From Dendrobium chrysotoxum (taxonomy: Eukaryota; Streptophyta; Magnoliopsida; Asparagales; Orchidaceae), in assembly GCA_019925795.1 (NCBI GenBank), contig CM034301.1, positions 50,431,783 to 50,495,782 of the forward strand: a DNA stretch of 64,000 nt, written 5' to 3'. The notes under the pieces are model-generated. The model had not been told where the DNA came from. It was given only the letters and a program-made list of their open reading frames with translations, and did not search any database. The translations under genes were made by a program, and so were the position numbers. Of this stretch, positions 57,856 through 64,000 are shown in pieces; position 1 is the stretch's first letter, and every line of letters starts with the position of its first letter.

Positions 57856-60557
57856 AGAGAACAAAAGCTTTAGGAAAACAGCTTCTCTCACATGTTAATG
57901 CTTTGAGTAAATCATCAATCTCGTCGATGAGCAAGATCAAGAACCATAAGTTGCCTTCATGAGGGAATATTTATGATGACTTTTAAAGATTGTGGCTTAT
58001 AGCTCCATGATGATGATGACCTAGTAAAGTTATGATGGTTGCGACTAGTAAATCAGGTGGCATCTTAATGATATAGCAATAGGCATTGTATGTGTTTGCA
58101 ACAATCGGAGAAAATATGAAAAACTATTTTAAAATGAAAATTTTGAATTTCAGTTTCTCTGCTTGGCAGTATTGCGGTGCTAGGCTTGAAGCACAGTTGC
58201 GCCAAAAATCGCTGCCGTGACATTAGAGGCTCTGTTATGTAGTAATTTTGGATTTAGCATGCACCGTTGCGCCGCCAAGCCACTAACAGTATTTTTATAT
58301 ATTTTTTATTCTAAAATCCTAAGCACTTAAGTCACCCCAACCATTTCATCTCCCCTATTTTGACTGATTTGTCGTGGAAGAAAAGAGGGAAGTGGAAGAA
58401 AAGAGGGAAAGGGAGAGGAAGAGGAGAAAGGGAAGAGAGAGAAAGCCGGGTTTTTGTTATTTTCGCCCGACGTTTCAGTTAGGAAAAGTCTTTTGATCAT
58501 TATAAGTAGCCTGAATCTCATTTTTGTTTCAATAATTTTGAGTTGATGAATTTAATCTCTCATAAATAGATAAAAATTACATTTTCACATGATTTATCGC
58601 ACTTTTACCGAGTAACTTTTTGTATATAATAGATATAAATTTAATGAACATTTTGACTATAATATTATTGAATTTCACTGGATAAAATGAAATTTATGAT
58701 TTTTTGAATATATAGATTAATATACAGATTCTCTGTGTTTTATAGATTCAAATATTTCATGTTACATTTCATACATGAAAGACAGATTGAGACAGCTTAT
58801 ATAAGAAAAATATGACATTTACAAATAAGCAAGGAAGCCTACTATTAATACAATAATTAATACAGTTTGCTATTAAAGCATAATACTCGGCACAAGAGAG
58901 TGGATTGACGATATTTTCTTTAAAGATGATTTGTGGTGTTATCACAATTATAGTCTGTAACTGATGACTGATTATGCCGATGGATAGAGATAAACAACTT
59001 TTAATGATTTATTGAAAACCACCAATAATAATAATGATAAAGATGATGTAATGATACTGATGATGATGATGATATAATGAATACATATGAAAGAATAAAA
59101 ATATCACATTAAAGCTTGATATCTTGCATTGTTGAATCATATGTTGATGCATACATACAAATATTGATAGTATTAATATATAGATTAGTAATGTGTGTGC
59201 ACATATAACATATGAATGGTTATATATATGTAATGATTTTATATAATAGAAGATTGATAGGACAAACAAGAGTGATCATATTAACACTTCTATGTTTATG
59301 ATCTACATTACTGATTTATTGATTATTAGTGTATTTATGTTCTCACATTTATTATTGATTTATGAATTTAAGCGTGATGATTTTTACCTTTTGTTATTGA
59401 TCATATTGAATCGTACCAGTGATGATTAACCATAGATGATATTGAACATTGGTTCTATTGATTGAGATGAGCATGCCTATTGATTTCTTATATTTTGTAT
59501 TGAATGCTTTAGTGAGTTTTGGATATTTATTAGGCTTTATAAATTCATTATGTGATTTTATTGATTTTAGATCAATGAAGGGGCCATGACTTTGTGTAGT
59601 GAGGTGAATTAAGATCTTCAAATTTATTCTTTTATTTTGTATTTTTGTTGTATTCTTTTGTAGTCAGGACCTATTGATGGACTTATTCATTGTTAATGAT
59701 CTCCTAGCTATTATAAATATGATTTTAGATAAATATAGTGAAATATTTCATTGTGTATGATATTCAATTGCTTTTGTTGGATAGATAGAATTATATTGAT
59801 AATTTATAGAAGCTCTGATAGATAATTTAAAAAGATAAGTTAGACAAATCTTCCAACATACTGACGCTGTAACTTAAAGAGTCTTTGTTATTGTAGATCT
59901 TTAATTATGAATGCACAATCTTGTCCATCTCGTCTCTTTTGACTAGTTGCTCTCTAAGTTGGCTTCCTTCAAATTTATGTGATGTTGAAGAAACCAAACT
60001 ATAAGCATTATCTTCAACACAATTATGAAAGCAATATACTCTTCCATTGGTCAATCCCCCTTAGCTTTCAACCAAATTCCAAGATCAAATGCAGAATACA
60101 TTGTACCCATGACTCAATATTTCTAGACATTATATTATTTTTTAGGACATTTAGGCCAAATAAAGCAAACTCATACACAAATCACATACGTAAGACTCAA
60201 ACTAAGATTTCTTGGTTGGTAAAGCTCCCAACCAACAGATCAAAATGAGCTGCATGAGGTGTTGTATTAGAAGATGTTGATATTAATTTTCCATAAAGGA
60301 ATAAAGAGTTCTTTAATCAAATGTAATACAAATAAACTTAATAATTACATGTAAACTTTATTTATAATGCTTTATTAATAACATGCAATAGAATTAAAAT
60401 GTTATAAGTGAATGTACACATTGATCCTTAATAATAAAAAAATTGAGCAATTTTTGTTTACTAGGCAATCTATAGATCATGTTGATTTAATTCTGTCAAA
60501 TTCATAAAGATAATAAAAAATAGCTATTAAAAAAATACTCATTGAGTGCAAATTTTA
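57856..60557. other. AT-rich intergenic DNA, no gene
   Basis: About 2.7 kb. A GC-richer patch at 58140-58290 and a purine-rich patch at 58375-58445 (GGAAGAGGAGAAAGGGAAG-like) do not code. (GAT)n lies at 59055-59075. Nothing else recognised. Confidence 0.5.
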
Positions 60558-60750
60558 GGCTTCGCACGCATGGGACAACTTTTTTATTACTTTTTAAAGC
60601 AACTTTTTAGTACAAAAATTTTTGAATTAGAAATTTTTGTACTAAAACTGTTTTCTAAAGCAGCTTTTAAATATAAAAAAAATTAAAATAAAAATTTTAT
60701 ACTAAAAATATACTTTAGAAAGTAAAAAAAAAAAATCTCAAATGAAACTT
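60558..60750. mobile_element. MITE, GGCTTCGTTTGGG family, enlarged
   Basis: 193 bp. GGCTTCGCACGCATGGGACAAC at the left, AAATCTCAAATGAAACTT at the right. The inner arm AGTACAAAAATTTTTGAATT is present twice, so one copy may carry a partial second copy. Confidence 0.6.
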
Positions 60751-63234
60751 TAATCTTAGGACAGAATGGTAAATCACAAGGCATATTCTCCCATGCTGGA
60801 TATTGGATAACATATCTCTAAATTCTAAATGTTGAAGACCTCCATAACATATTTTTAGGCACATGCTTGAAGTAACTTTATTGGCTTCACATGGTTTAAA
60901 TAACATAGAGCTTTTCCATGCAGCATATTTATAATGTTATTTACAATCTAACCTCTATTATTATCATGTGCGTATGAGCTCATGATATTAATAATAAACT
61001 TGTTATGGTTGATTTTAAATATTTTAGAATAGGGGCCATAGTTTAATAATTTATCCTCATTAAGTTATAAATCTACCTTTGACAAGTAATTTAGATATGA
61101 ATCATTACAATAACAATAATATCAACTCTTTATCCACTACGTGAAAATTTAACACTGTCGTGTCAGGTTTCAAATCTTAAATGAGAAAAATAGAGTATTG
61201 CATGTCGACAGCCTACATAAAATTTGTCGAACAATCATGACATGAATCATTACCTAAATATAACTAACTGCAATGTCAAAATTGTCCCATCATAGTATAG
61301 TTCTGGCCTAAAGTGTGCCACAAGAAAATTTATGTTTGCTAATCCAAATATAAAATTTAGCTAAGATACTCTTCACCAATTGGTTGAAGAATCAAATCAT
61401 ATTATCCAAAATTTTGGATTAGTTTATTCTTAACTAAGGAGCGGGCTAAAGCACTGCAGATGAGTGGCTTGATGAAGAGGGCCGGCTGACAATAAGGAGT
61501 AGAGCAATGCAAAGGAGCAACTATGGAGAGGGGCAAGGCAGCTCCGAGAAATAGAGCGACATAGAGGAGACACGATGGAGAGGATCAAGGCTGGGCGGAG
61601 GTGATGAGCAGGGCGAGTGATCCGAGAGGTAATTGTCGAAGCTCATGGATGGAAAAGTCATCAGAGGCCTGGTGTAGATTGTATCACATCATTGTGCGAG
61701 CTTTTGGATATGCGCTCATCTTCTTGGCTATATATCTGTATTTCTAACAACATATTGATCAAGTTTAGTAGTTATTATCATTTGACATTCCCATCAAATT
61801 GCTCGATAAATTTCTAATATTCATCAATTTTTTGTGTCCAGTGCCATATTTTTTGAGATCTTTAGTCTCCCCTTCCATCAAGAGAACAAACAAGACAACC
61901 ACTAATTATCACCCAATGGCCAAATTGAGCACCTGTCATTACCTAGCTTCTAATGTTCCATCTCAATCGCCACTTGACACCTACAAACAACTGATGTCCG
62001 ACAATTACAAATTTCAAATATCTACTACTCAGCCTCGTGGTCGTCCAATCTCCTTTATCAAATGAATGACTAAGTTGATCACCAATTATTACGAAAGTTA
62101 TATTGTAAGAGATTAAAATATCTCAATCGACATAATTTTTTCAGCATGCAATTATTCAAAGTATATATATAAATATTTGAGTAATTATCATTTATCTCAT
62201 TTCATTCACTAATTGTTAAAATGAAAGGTACTTTCATTATTTTTAATTTAACATAAAAAGATTTGCAAACCTATGTAACACAGATAATTCAGAGTTTAAA
62301 CAAAACAACTCTATCATGTGTATATAATAAAAAAATATTCATAAATAATATATTTTATTCAAATTTAATTTATTAATATTTTTTAAATAAAAAAAATATG
62401 CTTAAAAATTCAAACCTAATTTTTATCACTGTTTATATAAGAAATTTCTTATACTAATTTCATAATCATAAGATAATGCCAAAATATGTACTACATTAAT
62501 CTGCTTTTACCCAAATCAATATCACATCAAAAGAATATTCATTTAATCAAGCACTGATCTCATTGTAATATTTGAATTGAAAATTTGCGAAATAAATTTA
62601 GCGTCATTTGAACTCCAATTTAAATAAATTTGTAGAACTAATTGTCTTGATGAGACAAATCCAACAACGTTAAAAGTAGTTCGATTCGCCCAATCTACCA
62701 TCATCAAACTGTCGTAGTTCAATCATCGTTACTCAATTATCAATGCCCAACTGGCATTTTTTGATCCCCGCCATCGCTCTTCGATTCTTCTCCAATAATC
62801 TCAGCTACAATCAGTGGAGATCAATCTAGTGTTCTGAATATTATAATGTCATTTTCTCTTACTAAGGGAAAGAGAGCATACTATTATAATCAATCTTTAT
62901 ATTGTAAATTATTTAATATTAGTCAAGCCACATAGTTTAATTTGTGATTGACTCAGTTTCATCATTTGTCCAAATAGCTTAATTATCAATTGGGACACTG
63001 CAATCGATTGTGATTATATATGGTTCAAAGTGATCCTGTCTAACCTTCACAAATAATTAGGGCATTTAGCTTTGCTATTTTTTTTCCCTTCTAATATCAC
63101 ATTCAAGCTTCTTAGGGATTCTAATTTTAATGTGGAATTCATCATATTATCAACACAATTCTATTTTCATAAATTCTATTAATAATAGCATTTATCTTAA
63201 TTAGATCATTATATATTTTAAAATATAAGATATA
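60751..63234. other. AT-rich intergenic DNA, no gene
   Basis: About 2.5 kb. A GC-richer block at 61435-61620 has no recognisable protein. 61090-61135 weakly resembles the RTE LINE tail. 62590-62700 is a decayed copy of the LTR-like repeat. Confidence 0.5.
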
Positions 63235-63354
63235 GGCTTCGTTTGGGGCGGCTTTCTTATTGTTTCTTAAAGCAACTTTTCAGTATAAAAATTAAATTTT
63301 TTGTACTAGAAAGCTACTTTAAGAAACAGTAAGAAAGCCATCACAAACGAAGCC
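63235..63354. mobile_element. MITE, GGCTTCGTTTGGG family, TSD ATA
   Basis: 120 bp. GGCTTCGTTTGGGGCGGC at the left, AGCCATCACAAACGAAGCC at the right. ATA flanks both ends (63232-63234 and 63355-63357). Confidence 0.87.
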
Positions 63355-63741
63355 ATAATTATGTCTTAAAAAGATATGAATCGATTATTTGAGCGTATCT
63401 TATATGAAGTATGGAATATTAGAAGCTTGATCATCTAATAATGTGTATCACCAAAGAAATATTCTCTCTGGTTTTTTAGTATGAAAGAGTCTCATTCATT
63501 TTCATTCGGGAAAACAATTATTGACTCATATACTTAGAGAGAGAGAGAGAGATCAAGTTGAATTTCACATATGACTTTTCAGCCACCTCATTCGAATGAT
63601 TTTCAAGTTCTGTAGCCAACCTTAATTTATTAATTAGGAACTTACATTTTTCTATAAAAAAGTTTTAAGTTATATATATATAGGATGTGTAAGTTTAGTA
63701 TAAATTCTCTACTACTATTACAACAACAACAATAGAGACAG

Positions 63742-64000
63742 AATGCGAAATGAGTGCATAGGTGAAAAGGTTGGTGTAGCTCTAGTGCTAGATAAGATTA
63801 GAGAGATTCAGTCGCCTTAGTATAAAGCATTGGCCTTCCGTTGATCTGATTAAGAGAGTAGATGTATTATATCTGATCTACATTATAAAAACAAAGGTAG
63901 ATCTAAAAAAACTTGATTATAAATTATAATTGACTTTTTTATTAAAAATAAAAATTTGACTCTTTATATGATATAAGAGAGAGATATAATCAACTTCACC
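63742..64000 (+). mobile_element. RTE LINE fragment, cut by window end
   Basis: Plus-strand copy of the RTE LINE 3' region: CGAAATGAGTGCATAGGTGAAAAGGTTGG... and AGAGTAGATGTATTA... are the complement of 13140-13340. It is preceded by CTACTACTATTACAACAACAACAA (63711-63734), which is the LINE tail in the opposite orientation. The expected 3' tail lies beyond the window. Confidence 0.8.

Noticed and set aside
61435..61640. GC-richer block as a gene fragment
   Set aside because: No open frame of note and no recognisable motif on either strand.
10470..64000. The LINE broken at 11603 resuming at 63742 as one split copy
   Set aside because: The pieces begin at nearly the same point of the LINE, but intact genes and unrelated insertions lie between them, and 63742 has its own reversed tail. 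Independent truncation is simpler.

Overview
This is nuclear DNA of a flowering plant. The evidence is two spliced genes with GT-AG introns, several LTR retrotransposon families, RTE-type LINEs, a Cassandra element carrying 5S rRNA-like sequence, and dense MITEs. I cannot name the species. There is no sign of bacterial, organellar or CRISPR sequence.

The window has two compartments. From 1 to about 32,030 it is an almost pure retrotransposon nest. Target-site duplications (TSDs) let part of it be ordered. A decayed chromovirus (1-5235, minus) is followed by a 4.8-kb solo LTR of a Tat/Ogre-like family (5614-10429, TSD TTAAA). Next comes a 5'-truncated RTE LINE (10470-11603) cut by another Tat-like LTR in the opposite orientation (from 11604). 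That LTR was itself hit by a short LINE (13013-13849, about 16-bp TSD) and by a 12-kb chromovirus (15283-27274, TSD CATAA). The 12-kb chromovirus in turn contains a third Tat-like LTR with its primer binding site (20866-25451). Further right, a two-LTR element whose interior has shrunk to 75 bp (28755-31798) lies inside a Tekay-like LTR remnant.

From about 32,030 to 64,000 the DNA is AT-rich and carries the genes, with small class II elements between them. A decayed Copia element (33845-37150) holds an intact Cassandra TRIM (35611-36282). A relic of a MADS-box first exon lies at 39034-39219. A complete two-exon HMA-domain gene lies at 44011-44446 (minus). A complete six-exon BAH plus double-Agenet chromatin-reader gene lies at 46521-52624 (minus, 699 codons), with a 3.4-kb first intron holding a SINE. 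Non-autonomous DNA transposons with readable TSDs include two 142-bp Mutator-like MITEs, a 330-bp hAT-like element, a 353-bp CACTA-like element, and about a dozen copies of a MITE whose inverted repeat begins GGCTTCGTTTGGG.

The two host genes are adjacent and on the same strand, but nothing in the sequence links their functions. The retroelement coding regions are all broken by stops, frameshifts or deletions. I found no convincing undescribed gene system. The most unusual structures are the hairpin array in the Tat-like LTR, the LTR pair with a collapsed interior, and the MADS exon relic.
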